The translations under genes were made by a program, and so were the position numbers. Below the pieces are notes generated by a model that was not told where the DNA came from, searched no databases, and worked only from the letters and a program-made list of their open reading frames with translations. From an uncultured Porphyromonadaceae bacterium (GTDB lineage Bacteria; Bacteroidota; Bacteroidia; Bacteroidales; Muribaculaceae): a stretch of 15,764 nt of DNA. Position 1 is the stretch's first letter. The number at the start of each line of letters is the position of its first letter. Of this stretch, positions 1 through 6,586 are shown piece after piece. The DNA lies in contig UQUV01000055.1 of assembly GCA_900544305.1 (NCBI GenBank), positions 1 to 15,764 of the forward strand, in the 5' to 3' direction.

Positions 1-30
1 ACACCGATTCTATTGTTTAATTTTAATTTC

Positions 31-48
31 TCGGTAATTTTTTACCGA
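31..48. other. Small hairpin upstream of the LemA gene
   Basis: A perfect 7-bp inverted repeat (31-37 against 42-48) encloses a four-T loop. A run of six Ts follows at 57-62, eight bases beyond the stem, too far for a textbook terminator. It may end a gene left of the window or sit in the 5' leader of the LemA gene. I see no TAnnTTTG box here. Confidence 0.3.
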
Positions 49-68
49 AGTATTGATTTTTTATAACT

Positions 69-659
69 ATGAAATATTTAAAAACGAAAGTCCTGACATT
101 GTTCGCAGCCATCATGATGATTGGCTCGCTCAGCTCATGCAACTACAACTCGCTTGTTGAAAAGCAGCAGACTGTTGACCAGAAGTGGGCGGAAGTGGAA
201 ACACAATACCAGCGCCGTGCCGACCTCATCCCTAACTTGGTGAATGTGGTGAAAGGCTATGCCGAACACGAATCGCAGACACTGGAAAATGTGATTGCAG
301 CACGCGCAAAAGCCACCTCCATCACGCTTTCTGCCGACCAACTGACTGAAGAAAACATGGCAAAATTCCAGAAAGCACAGGGCGACTTGTCGAATGCGCT
401 CAAATCGCTGCTTGCCGTGACGGAATCCTACCCGAACCTGAAAGCCAACGAAAATTTCCGCGACTTGCAGGTACAGCTTGAAGGCACCGAAAACAGAATA
501 GCCACAGCACGCACACGCTACACGGAAGCCGTGCGCGACTATAATGTTGCCATCAAGAAGTTCCCGACGGTCATCTATGCCGGCTGGTTCGGATTCGACG
601 CCAAACCGCAGTTCTCTGCTGAAGAAGGAGCGGAAAAGGCACCGACTGTTGAATTTTAA
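69..659 (+). CDS. lemA: LemA family lipoprotein
   Basis: This 196-residue protein has a short basic start, a hydrophobic segment and a lipobox LSSC with the lipidated cysteine at residue 24, so it is probably an envelope lipoprotein. The mature part is helical and carries the LemA hallmark at residues 49-68 (RRADLIPNLVNVVKGYAEHE), then a long Ala/Glu/Lys-rich helical region and a conserved NVAIKKFPTVIYAGWFGF stretch near the C-terminus. LemA proteins are widespread in Bacteroidota but their biochemical role is not settled; an envelope or membrane-remodelling role is often proposed. LemA genes often lie beside TPM-domain genes, but here the next gene, 39 bp on, is an FKBP isomerase. The ATG at 69 is the only start giving a complete signal peptide. 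Family assignment is firm. Confidence 0.92.
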   Translation: MKYLKTKVLTLFAAIMMIGSLSSCNYNSLVEKQQTVDQKWAEVETQYQRRADLIPNLVNVVKGYAEHESQTLENVIAARAKATSITLSADQLTEENMAKFQKAQGDLSNALKSLLAVTESYPNLKANENFRDLQVQLEGTENRIATARTRYTEAVRDYNVAIKKFPTVIYAGWFGFDAKPQFSAEEGAEKAPTVEF

Positions 660-663
660 ACCA

Positions 664-675
664 AGGCTATAGCCT
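664..675. repeat. 12-bp perfect palindrome between LemA and FKBP genes
   Basis: The 12 bases AGGCTATAGCCT form a perfect palindrome in the 39-bp gap between two co-directional genes. It is not followed by a T-run, so it is not a terminator. It could be a small processing hairpin, or chance. Confidence 0.3.
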
Positions 676-698
676 GCTAAATTTACAATACAATAAAA

Positions 699-1259
699 AT
701 GAGAAAACTACCGATAATTTTTATTCTACTGCTGGCTGCCGTCATTCCTTCGTGCAAGCTCGATCCGGTGACCGACGCTTGGGAATACTATGAAGAATGG
801 CGCAAAGGCAACCAGGCATGGCTGGAAGAACAGATTGCGAAGAAGAACGACGACGGAACACCCTACTACAACAAGGTAACTCCAGAATTCGACCACAACG
901 CGTATGTGCTTATCCGCTACCTGAACGACCGTTCAAAAACGGAAGGCAACCTCACGCCGCTGACTTCTTCGACTGTCGACATGAAATACATCGGACGGAC
1001 CTACGACGATGTGGCTTTCGATTCTTCCTACCTAAACACTTCGCCTGCCGACAGCATCTACCGCACGAAAGTGACCGACGTTATCGAAGGCTGGACAATT
1101 GCCCTGACCAACATGCGCGTGGGTGACTCTTGCGAAGTCATCGTTCCTTATCAATACGGATACAAGAACGTGACTTACGGCTCAATCAAGCCCTACTCCA
1201 ACCTGATATTCCATGTCAAGCTGGTAGACATTCCGGGCTACGAAAAACCGGCGAACTAA
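699..1259 (+). CDS. FKBP-type peptidyl-prolyl cis-trans isomerase, lipoprotein
   Basis: This 186-residue lipoprotein has a signal peptide ending in a lipobox with cysteine 19 (AVIPSC). A charged, Trp/Tyr-rich linker (about 25-60) leads into an FKBP-like domain (about 66-177). Recognisable elements are VIEGWTIALTNMRVGD (128-143), the IVPYQYGY strand (148-155) and the closing strand SNLIFHVKLVDI (167-178), which match the usual FKBP pattern (V..GW...L..M..G......P...YG......L.F.V.L). FKBPs speed cis-trans isomerisation of proline bonds; as a lipoprotein this one would work on periplasmic or surface proteins. The gene follows LemA by 39 bp and is closed by a strong terminator, so the two may be co-transcribed. 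The domain is diverged from classical FKBP12, so catalytic activity is inferred. Confidence 0.85.
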   Translation: MRKLPIIFILLLAAVIPSCKLDPVTDAWEYYEEWRKGNQAWLEEQIAKKNDDGTPYYNKVTPEFDHNAYVLIRYLNDRSKTEGNLTPLTSSTVDMKYIGRTYDDVAFDSSYLNTSPADSIYRTKVTDVIEGWTIALTNMRVGDSCEVIVPYQYGYKNVTYGSIKPYSNLIFHVKLVDIPGYEKPAN

Positions 1260-1285
1260 ACCGAAAAATTTTTAGAAAAAAGCGG

Positions 1286-1324
1286 AGCGGTTGTTTCTTT
1301 TTCAGAAACAACCGCTTATTTTTG
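1286..1324 (+). terminator. Strong intrinsic terminator after the FKBP gene
   Basis: A perfect 12-bp inverted repeat (1286-1297 against 1305-1316), extendable by one T-A pair inside, is followed by a T-rich tail at 1317-1323. It lies 26 bases after the FKBP stop codon. Confidence 0.88.
1317..1324 (+). promoter_or_regulatory. Bacteroidota -7 box before the SPOR-like gene
   Basis: TATTTTTG matches TAnnTTTG and lies 40 bases before the ATG at 1364. It coincides with the T-tail of the preceding terminator. A TTG at 1291-1293, inside the terminator stem, is the only -33-like sequence nearby, but the 23-base spacing is slightly long. The match may be a by-product of the T-rich tail. Confidence 0.5.
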
Positions 1325-1363
1325 TAAACGACTATTGGATGTCGAACCAAAACAAAGACCGTT

Positions 1364-1873
1364 ATGAAAAGACTGACATGGATTTTTGCCCTCCTGCTCA
1401 TTCTTTCCGCATGCAAGACCACGGAAGAGAACTACCGCAAATCGTATGTTGCGGCCATACAGAGCAAACAGGAAAAAACGGATTCCACCCTGACAGCGGA
1501 AGAAAAGGAAATCTACAATAAGGTGATTGAACAGCAGAAACCGCGCCTGACCAATGTAGGGGAAGACTCCATTCGCACTTCGCGCAACTATGCCTGGATG
1601 TTCTACGGCAACGACATACCGCTGAAGAAATACAATGTAGTGGTGGGAGCCATGCGCCAACAGTTCAACGCCAAGGCTTTCTGCGACCGCCTGCGGAAAA
1701 GCAACTGCAAGTCGTATGTAATTACCGACCGCGACATGAACTACTTCGTGGTAGCGGAAGGATTCGACACAATGGAGGAAGCGGCCGAATATCTGAAAAA
1801 CATTGACAAGCACATACCGTTCAAACTCCCGTTGAAAGAGCCGTATATCTACGACACTACGCGCCTGCACTAA
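1364..1873 (+). CDS. SPOR-like domain lipoprotein
   Basis: This 169-residue protein starts with a clear lipoprotein signal (LILSAC, cysteine 17), followed by a charged helical region (about 20-75). The C-terminal part (about 88-148) looks like a SPOR domain: a beta strand KYNVVVGAM, a helix with FNAKAFCDRLRKSNC, the strand KSYVITDRDMNYFVVAEGF and a final helix TMEEAAEYLKNI. SPOR domains bind denuded glycan strands of peptidoglycan, often at the division site, so an envelope-anchored wall-binding role is likely. Two cysteines (107 and 115) flank the helix and could pair. Its stop codon overlaps by 4 bp the stop of the convergent phosphodiesterase gene. The ATG at 1364 is preferred because it begins the signal peptide. 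Confidence 0.75.
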   Translation: MKRLTWIFALLLILSACKTTEENYRKSYVAAIQSKQEKTDSTLTAEEKEIYNKVIEQQKPRLTNVGEDSIRTSRNYAWMFYGNDIPLKKYNVVVGAMRQQFNAKAFCDRLRKSNCKSYVITDRDMNYFVVAEGFDTMEEAAEYLKNIDKHIPFKLPLKEPYIYDTTRLH

Positions 1874-2376
1874 ACCAACTTACCGCGTTTGGCAAGTTCT
1901 ACCACCTCCAGGTCCTTAATGTCGCCGGCCTCGATTTTCAGGCGTATCAGCGTACGCACTGCCTGCCAGCCGTAAACGCCGGCTGCACCGGGATTGATGT
2001 GCAAAATATTAAGTTCGCGGTCGTACATCACTTTCAGAATATGGCTGTGGCCGCAAACAAAGATTTTCGGGCGACGGGTTTCCAGCTTGAATTTAACACC
2101 CGGGGCATATTTCCCGGGATAGCCGCCAATGTGGGTCATGTAGACCTTCACACCGTCGGTCACCCATTCCTGCTCCAGTCCGAATCGGCGGCGCAACACC
2201 ATCCCGTCGATGTTTCCGGCAACGGCATGCACGGGAGCCAGCTTCTCCAGACGGTCGATGACCTCCTCCGAGCCGATGTCGCCCGCATGCCAGATTTCAT
2301 CACATCCGGCAAAATGTTCCTCGAAACGCTCGTCCCAAGTGGCATGTGTATCTGAAAGTATTCCGATAGTTTTCAT
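1870..2376 (-). CDS. YfcE/MJ0936-type metallophosphoesterase
   Basis: This 168-residue protein has the full calcineurin-like phosphoesterase motif set: DTH (D9, H11), GD (D33), GNID (N55), a histidine at 82 (THIGG) and CGHSH (H110, H112). These ligate two metal ions. The length fits the YfcE/MJ0936 subfamily, which hydrolyses phosphodiesters in the cytoplasm; the natural substrate is unknown. There is no signal peptide. It is the last gene of a probable minus-strand operon, starting 21 bases after the small membrane-protein gene. Its 3' end overlaps the convergent SPOR-like gene by 4 bp, so no terminator fits between the two; antisense read-through is possible. Confidence 0.92.
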   Translation of the reverse strand: MKTIGILSDTHATWDERFEEHFAGCDEIWHAGDIGSEEVIDRLEKLAPVHAVAGNIDGMVLRRRFGLEQEWVTDGVKVYMTHIGGYPGKYAPGVKFKLETRRPKIFVCGHSHILKVMYDRELNILHINPGAAGVYGWQAVRTLIRLKIEAGDIKDLEVVELAKRGKLV

Positions 2377-2397
2377 AGTGAAAAAACGTCACGACTG

Positions 2398-2619
2398 CTA
2401 CAGGGCCAGTGCCTCACGCAGAACGACACTGTCCATCAGCAGAATCAGACATCCGATAACAAAATAAATGATACGCGCATAGAGCCGCGGCATTTTCCCC
2501 GTCAGCATGCGGGCATTCGAAGTCTGGAAAAACCATTCCCAGTTGAACACCGCCGCCAGTACCGACAGCAAGCCGGTCACGGCAAAAACCCCGCAAATGA
2601 ACCACGTGGCAAACACCAT
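2398..2619 (-). CDS. Small two-helix membrane protein, Imm17-like
   Basis: This 73-residue protein has two predicted transmembrane helices (about 4-25 and 48-66), separated by a short loop with the aromatic FNWEWFF and basic residues. Size and pattern resemble small Bacteroidota proteins annotated as immunity 17 (Imm17) family. That family was named from toxin-immunity loci, but here there is no toxin gene and the setting is a housekeeping operon, so an immunity function is doubtful. The gene sits 12 bases after the tsaE stop and 21 bases before the phosphodiesterase start. A longer antiparallel frame in the same region is rich in Cys/Gly/Arg and looks like a shadow. Confidence 0.65.
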   Translation of the reverse strand: MVFATWFICGVFAVTGLLSVLAAVFNWEWFFQTSNARMLTGKMPRLYARIIYFVIGCLILLMDSVVLREALAL

Positions 2620-2631
2620 GGCAACAGTCCG

Positions 2632-3063
2632 TTATTCGCCCGGGAAAGTCAGCGTGAGCGAACGCTGTCCGTTCTCGTCTTCCACGACATCCACACGCAC
2701 CGTGTCCTCCGGAAGAAGTTCTTCCACACGTTCCGGCCACTCTATCAGGCATACGGCACCAGAATCGAAATAGTCCTCAACACCGATGTCATAGGCTTCG
2801 TCAATGCTTTCCAGACGGTAGCAGTCGAAGTGATAGATCAGTTCGGCAGTAGTGTCCGAACGATATTCGTTGATGATAGAGAACGAAGGAGAGTTAGTGA
2901 TGTCGGTCACACCCAATTCCGCACAAAGCGCATTGATAAACGTAGTTTTGCCGGCACCCATTTTGCCATAGAACGCGAAAACCGTATAGTCGCCCATTGC
3001 TTCAACAAACTCACGGGTAGCATCGGCAATCGCTTCCAACGATGTTATCTGAATTTTTTTCAT
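2632..3063 (-). CDS. tsaE: tRNA threonylcarbamoyladenosine biosynthesis ATPase TsaE
   Basis: This 143-residue P-loop protein, counted from the ATG at 3061-3063, has Walker A GKMGAGKT (33-40), the TsaE-typical TNSPSF (56-61), HFDCYRL (78-84) and the Walker-B-like IEWPER (107-112). TsaE is the ATPase that, with TsaB and TsaD, makes t6A at position 37 of ANN-decoding tRNAs in the cytoplasm. The frame is open upstream to an ATG at 3085-3087, but that codon overlaps the -7 box (3085-3092) and would lie upstream of the expected transcription start. The start at 3063 also begins the conserved protein, so I prefer it. Starts at 3069 or 3075 remain possible. It leads a probable operon with the Imm17-like and phosphodiesterase genes. 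Confidence 0.95.
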   Translation of the reverse strand: MKKIQITSLEAIADATREFVEAMGDYTVFAFYGKMGAGKTTFINALCAELGVTDITNSPSFSIINEYRSDTTAELIYHFDCYRLESIDEAYDIGVEDYFDSGAVCLIEWPERVEELLPEDTVRVDVVEDENGQRSLTLTFPGE

Positions 3064-3084
3064 AGTCATTATCATTGCTTTCTG

Positions 3085-3116
3085 CAAAGATAATATAAAT
3101 ATGCACAGTCTGACAA
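3085..3116 (-). promoter_or_regulatory. Bacteroidota sigma-ABfr type promoter for tsaE operon
   Basis: On the minus strand, TTG (3114-3116) is followed after 21 bases by TATCTTTG (3085-3092), a match to the -33/-7 pair TTTG/TAnnTTTG with normal spacing. The predicted start of transcription is near 3078, ahead of the preferred tsaE start at 3063. Confidence 0.65.
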
Positions 3117-3186
3117 TAGCAATCTTCAGATATTTCCTCCAAGCAGAATATTCTCAGCCAAGCCCATCAGTACACCATTAGTTTCA

Positions 3187-3210
3187 TATATTTGCACATA
3201 AATTGCAAAT
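3187..3210 (+). promoter_or_regulatory. Upstream -7 box overlapped by a dyad, before the ATPase gene
   Basis: TATATTTG at 3187-3194 matches the -7 consensus. It overlaps a perfect 7-bp inverted repeat, ATTTGCA (3190-3196) and TGCAAAT (3204-3210), separated by seven bases. Such a dyad on a promoter is a plausible operator. No clear -33 box was found, and the dyad is AT-rich and could be chance. Confidence 0.4.
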
Positions 3211-3248
3211 TAAAGAATCTGACAACCGAAAAATCAGAATTTATTTCT

Positions 3249-3256
3249 TATATTTG
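3249..3256 (+). promoter_or_regulatory. Proximal -7 box before the ATPase gene
   Basis: TATATTTG, again followed by CA, repeats the ten bases at 3187-3196 exactly, 62 bases downstream. It would start transcription near 3263, about ten bases before the ATG at 3273, giving a very short leader. No clear -33 box was seen. Confidence 0.45.
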
Positions 3257-3272
3257 CAAAAATCACATACAT

Positions 3273-4481
3273 ATGATAGCAGAAATTAAATTCAAGAACA
3301 TGTTCTCTTTCAGAGACGAAACCATATTAAGTTTTGAGGCTGACAAAAGCAAGGATATGGAATCATACCACGTTGTAGAATTAGGCAGCGATGTGAGGTT
3401 GTTGAAAGTGGCTGTCGTTTACGGAGCGAATGCTTCGGGAAAGAGCAACATCATCAAGATATGTGATTTTATTAAATCATTTATAACCTATACTCCACTT
3501 AACAAAGCGGAGCAAATCCAAATTATTCCGTTTCTCCTTAACAAAACTACTCCCAAACAATTGTCAGAATACTCGATTTCCTTTTATTTAATGAATGGAG
3601 AAAAAGCTACACGTTATGTCTATTCCGCAGCATTAGACAGATCGCATGTCGCAAAAGAAACTTTGATTTACTATCCAAGCCAGCAACCTGCCACTATTTT
3701 TGAAAGGACAACCGAGAACAACGTTTCTGTCATCAAATTCGGACAGAAAATCAAGGTTTCACAAGCAGTCAAAGAGGAGATTACACTTAAATGTCTGCAT
3801 AATATGTCTGTATTCGCAGCCTATATGCAGGTAAACACCCATATAGTGGAAATGGAAGCAGTCCTTCAGTACCTGACAAATCAGGTCATGCCAGCGATTG
3901 TACCCACATCATCATTGAACCGCTATGCCGAAGAATCAATTAAAGAAGAAACCGCGAAAGACTTTATTCTGAGATATCTGCAAGAAGCAGACTTCAACAT
4001 CTCCAATATTACGTCCAAAGAACAGGACTCAACAAAAGGAACAATTAATTATACCGTATATCAACACAAGGTTTCTACCGAAGATGGCGACGATGATTAT
4101 TATGAGTTTCCTGAACTGTTTGAATCAGACGGAACCGTACGCACATTCGGCTTAGCCGCTCAAATACAAAAATGTCTTGAAAAAAATGCTTTCCTTGCAG
4201 TGGATGAAATTGAATCTTCCCTTCATCCGAAATTGACAGAATATATCATCGAACGCTTCCTGAAAGAGTCCGGCCACGCCCAGCTCTTGCTCACAACCCA
4301 CTACGACGGGCTGCTGGGAGAAGAAGATTTGCTTAGACAAGACAACATCTGGTTTACAGAGAAAAATTCAGACGGTTCAAGTGAACTTTACCCCCTGACA
4401 GATTTCAAGGGGCTAAACAGAATCAGTTCTCTCCAGAAAGCCTATAAGTTTGGCAAATTCGGCGCAGTTCCCAACCTATAA
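3273..4481 (+). CDS. AAA-type ATPase, RloA/AbiLi-like (anti-phage system)
   Basis: This 402-residue ATPase belongs to the AAA_15/AAA_21 (OLD/RloA-like) group. It begins with IKFKNMFSFRDETILSFEA, the typical first strands. It has Walker A GANASGKSN (51-59), an ESDGT signature-like motif (284-288), Walker B FLAVDEIESSLHP (307-319), an H-loop TTHYDGLL (H343) and the usual C-terminal FGKFGAVPNL. A long helical insertion (about 165-280) fits the coiled-coil arm of this ABC/SMC-like class. The frame extends upstream only through a TTG (3192) inside a -7 box; the ATG at 3273 gives the normal family start. The RloB-type gene begins 12 bp later, as in lactococcal AbiL (AbiLi-AbiLii) and RloA/RloB pairs. 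By analogy with AbiL and with Toprim partners of related ATPases (PARIS), it may sense phage and control its partner. Codon use is more AT-rich than in the core genes around the block. Confidence 0.88.
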   Translation: MIAEIKFKNMFSFRDETILSFEADKSKDMESYHVVELGSDVRLLKVAVVYGANASGKSNIIKICDFIKSFITYTPLNKAEQIQIIPFLLNKTTPKQLSEYSISFYLMNGEKATRYVYSAALDRSHVAKETLIYYPSQQPATIFERTTENNVSVIKFGQKIKVSQAVKEEITLKCLHNMSVFAAYMQVNTHIVEMEAVLQYLTNQVMPAIVPTSSLNRYAEESIKEETAKDFILRYLQEADFNISNITSKEQDSTKGTINYTVYQHKVSTEDGDDDYYEFPELFESDGTVRTFGLAAQIQKCLEKNAFLAVDEIESSLHPKLTEYIIERFLKESGHAQLLLTTHYDGLLGEEDLLRQDNIWFTEKNSDGSSELYPLTDFKGLNRISSLQKAYKFGKFGAVPNL

Positions 4482-4493
4482 ACTTGCCCAGTT

Positions 4494-5075
4494 ATGAGAA
4501 AAGCAAAGAAAAACACGGCCACCCGGCAAGTGATTCATATCGTCGGAGAAGGCTTGACAGAACTGTTCTATTTCAGCCATTTGAAGAAGCTGCTCGGCTA
4601 TCGGTATTCTATCTCGCCACGCCTTTTTGAAAACAACAGCATCGAAAAGATTGAAAAGAAAATAAAGGAACTTCTTGATGAAGATGTTTTTGTTATCTGT
4701 GTTTTTGATGCTGATGTCAGCAGGCGCTCTGATGCAGAGAACAAGAAAATGACGGCATTGAAAAAGAAATATGCCAACAATGGCAATGTCCTTTTATGCG
4801 ACAGTTTGCAATCAATTGAATACTGGTTCTTGTTGCATTTTGAGGATACGTGCCGCCATTTTCAAGATTCCGCCGCAACAGAAAAAGCATTAAAGCAGTA
4901 TCTTCCTGCATACAACAAGACCCGAAAATATCTTGAAAAAGACAAATGGGTAAAAGAAATGCTTGCCAACTCGAAGATGGACAAGGCTTGCGAACTGGCC
5001 GAAAAATACAAAGGCAGAGATTCTTATAGCGAGATTTACAAAGCAATCAAAAAAGTACGCGAAAAGCACCTATAG
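4494..5075 (+). CDS. rloB: RloB/AbiLii-like Toprim-type protein
   Basis: This 193-residue basic protein matches the RloB family. It has a first strand followed by GEGLTE (18-23), a conserved acidic pair, then FDAD (71-74) after a hydrophobic strand, and SIEYWFLLHF (107-116), the most typical RloB block. The Glu and Asp-x-Asp motifs are those of a Toprim-like fold, so metal-dependent nuclease activity is plausible but not shown. It lies 12 bp after the ATPase gene and is almost certainly co-transcribed and partnered with it. In AbiL of Lactococcus the second protein belongs to this family and the pair aborts phage infection. The AraC-type gene starts only 4 bp after this stop. Confidence 0.87.
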   Translation: MRKAKKNTATRQVIHIVGEGLTELFYFSHLKKLLGYRYSISPRLFENNSIEKIEKKIKELLDEDVFVICVFDADVSRRSDAENKKMTALKKKYANNGNVLLCDSLQSIEYWFLLHFEDTCRHFQDSAATEKALKQYLPAYNKTRKYLEKDKWVKEMLANSKMDKACELAEKYKGRDSYSEIYKAIKKVREKHL

Positions 5076-5079
5076 AACA

Positions 5080-5898
5080 ATGATAAACGGATTCAAGTTT
5101 TATAAGCCATGTAAACTATTGCAGGATTATGTCAGGTACTATTGGACATTTGAAAGCGACAAAATGATTGAAACATACACATTTCCCATAGGGTGTCCTC
5201 AAATTATATTCCACAAGAAGTCAACCTTATATATTCCAGAATTAGACAAGAGACAAGATACACTGACGATAAGCGGACAAGTCAATTTCTCGTCCCATAT
5301 CAGTGCTGACGATAGTATAGAGATGATTGTAGCTGTATTGCACCCCTATGCCATGAATATATTTCTTGACATTCCTACTCTTCATTTTTATAACAAAGAA
5401 ACATCCGGCTATGAAATAGGAAACCTCCAATTGAATTGTCTTGCCTCTAAAATATTTGACAGTAAAAACATTAACATTTGTATCAGCTATATCGAACAAT
5501 GGCTGATTTCTCAATTACAGTCCAACTACACCCCAAAACATAAAACAGACATTAACCGAATCAGAGCAGCTGTCCATCAATTGTATTTAGCCCCCAATAC
5601 ACAGATTTCCAAACTGGCGTCCATTTCCTGTCTTGGTAAAAAACAGTTTGAACGCATATTTCTTACCACTGTCGGAATGAATCCAAAAGAATATGCACGA
5701 ATCGTACGCTTTCAAAAAGCCCTTAAATTTATACAGGAACAAGGGAAAAATATCAGTCAAGCTCAGATAGCATATCAAAGCGGCTTTTCTGACCAATCAC
5801 ACTTTATCAGAGAATTTAAAGAATTCAGCGGATACACTCCTTTATCTTTAATGGAAATATGCAAACCATACTCTGATTTATTCACCGTTCCTGTATAA
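5080..5898 (+). CDS. AraC-family transcriptional regulator
   Basis: This 272-residue protein has an N-terminal region of the DUF6597 kind (about 5-145: FKFYKPCKLLQDYVRYYWTF, later FPIGCPQIIF) and a C-terminal AraC double helix-turn-helix (about 165-258). The second helix-turn-helix is canonical: ISQAQIAYQSGFSDQSHFI (225-243), then REFKEFSGYTP. AraC proteins bind DNA directly, often in response to a small ligand; no ligand is predictable here. The frame is open upstream to 4963, inside rloB, but the ATG at 5080, four bases after the rloB stop, starts the conserved region and is preferred. The tight spacing suggests co-transcription with the defence pair. It is followed by a separate promoter and a CatA-like acetyltransferase, a plausible target. 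Confidence 0.88.
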   Translation: MINGFKFYKPCKLLQDYVRYYWTFESDKMIETYTFPIGCPQIIFHKKSTLYIPELDKRQDTLTISGQVNFSSHISADDSIEMIVAVLHPYAMNIFLDIPTLHFYNKETSGYEIGNLQLNCLASKIFDSKNINICISYIEQWLISQLQSNYTPKHKTDINRIRAAVHQLYLAPNTQISKLASISCLGKKQFERIFLTTVGMNPKEYARIVRFQKALKFIQEQGKNISQAQIAYQSGFSDQSHFIREFKEFSGYTPLSLMEICKPYSDLFTVPV

Positions 5899-5935
5899 TG
5901 TCTCTTTTGTTCAATCCGTAGTCTTTGACACTATT

Positions 5936-5968
5936 TACTTTTGTGTCCAAACTTAAATTAGGAGAGAG
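5936..5968 (+). promoter_or_regulatory. -7 box and strong Shine-Dalgarno before the acetyltransferase
   Basis: TACTTTTG (5936-5943) matches TAnnTTTG; no -33 box sits at the normal distance. A purine-rich AGGAGAGAG (5960-5968) precedes the ATG at 5969 directly, a clear Shine-Dalgarno, which is uncommon in this group and supports the start. CTTTTGT occurs twice (5904-5910 and 5938-5944), 34 bases apart, and could be regulator half-sites. Confidence 0.5.
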
Positions 5969-6586
5969 ATGAAAACAGAAATCAATCCAGCAACGACTAC
6001 ACGTGCATACGCATACGAAATGTGGATGCATGCACCTATGCCAATGGTGACATTTTTCAAAACGCTTGATGTTACAAATCTTGTCAAATTAAGCAAAAGA
6101 GAAAAACTGAAACTGAACATGCTGATATGTTGGTGCATTGGTAAGGCAGCTTCCGGCATCAAGGAATTTTATATGCTTCCGGTCAGGAACAAACTGATTC
6201 AGTATGATACTATTGCCGTAAATACCATAGTCGCCAACAAAAAGAATGAAATAAGTTCCTGCGATATTCCTTTTTCAGAAGATCTAAACCTATTTAATCA
6301 TGATTATATCCGGCTCACTCAACAAGTAGCAGAGACCTGTCAGAACCATGATTTGACAGAAAGTATGGTTATTGGAACATCCGCTCTTGTTAATTTTGAA
6401 ATCGACGGCGCGATAGGGATGTATAGCGGCATTTTCAACAATCCATTCTTGATTTGGGGAAAATTCAAGAAACACCTTTTCAGAAAGCACCTTACTATCT
6501 CATTCCAATTTCATCATACACAAATGGACGGAGCTCACGCTGCATGTTTTCTGGAAGAATTACAGAAAGTAATTAATCACATATAA
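5969..6586 (+). CDS. CatA-like (chloramphenicol acetyltransferase fold) O-acetyltransferase
   Basis: This 205-residue protein is close in length to type A chloramphenicol acetyltransferases (about 213-220). It carries the family's catalytic motif FHHTQMDGAHAACFLEELQ (181-199), with the expected catalytic His183 and structural Asp187, and the usual N-terminal pattern of FFKTLDVTNL followed by a helix. These enzymes move an acetyl group from acetyl-CoA to a hydroxyl and act as cytoplasmic trimers. Many Bacteroidota relatives have unknown substrates, and the sequence differs from classical Cat proteins in the substrate-lining middle region, so chloramphenicol resistance should not be assumed. 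It follows the AraC-type gene by 70 bp, with its own -7 box and a good Shine-Dalgarno. AT-rich codon use matches the ATPase-RloB-AraC block. Confidence 0.82.
   Translation: MKTEINPATTTRAYAYEMWMHAPMPMVTFFKTLDVTNLVKLSKREKLKLNMLICWCIGKAASGIKEFYMLPVRNKLIQYDTIAVNTIVANKKNEISSCDIPFSEDLNLFNHDYIRLTQQVAETCQNHDLTESMVIGTSALVNFEIDGAIGMYSGIFNNPFLIWGKFKKHLFRKHLTISFQFHHTQMDGAHAACFLEELQKVINHI

Noticed and set aside
3192..3272. Upstream TTG start for the ATPase gene
   Set aside because: The TTG lies inside a -7 box and adds 27 residues unlike the family; the ATG at 3273 gives the expected start.
3273..5075. PARIS anti-phage system (AriA-AriB)
   Set aside because: The ATPase class is similar, but the partner has RloB/AbiLii motifs, not those of the DUF4435 protein AriB.
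4963..5079. Longer AraC-type protein starting inside rloB
   Set aside because: The extra 39 residues are out-of-frame rloB sequence; the ATG at 5080 begins the conserved domain.
5969..6586. Chloramphenicol resistance gene
   Set aside because: The catalytic motif is present, but the substrate-lining region is not that of classical Cat enzymes as far as I can judge; substrate is unknown.
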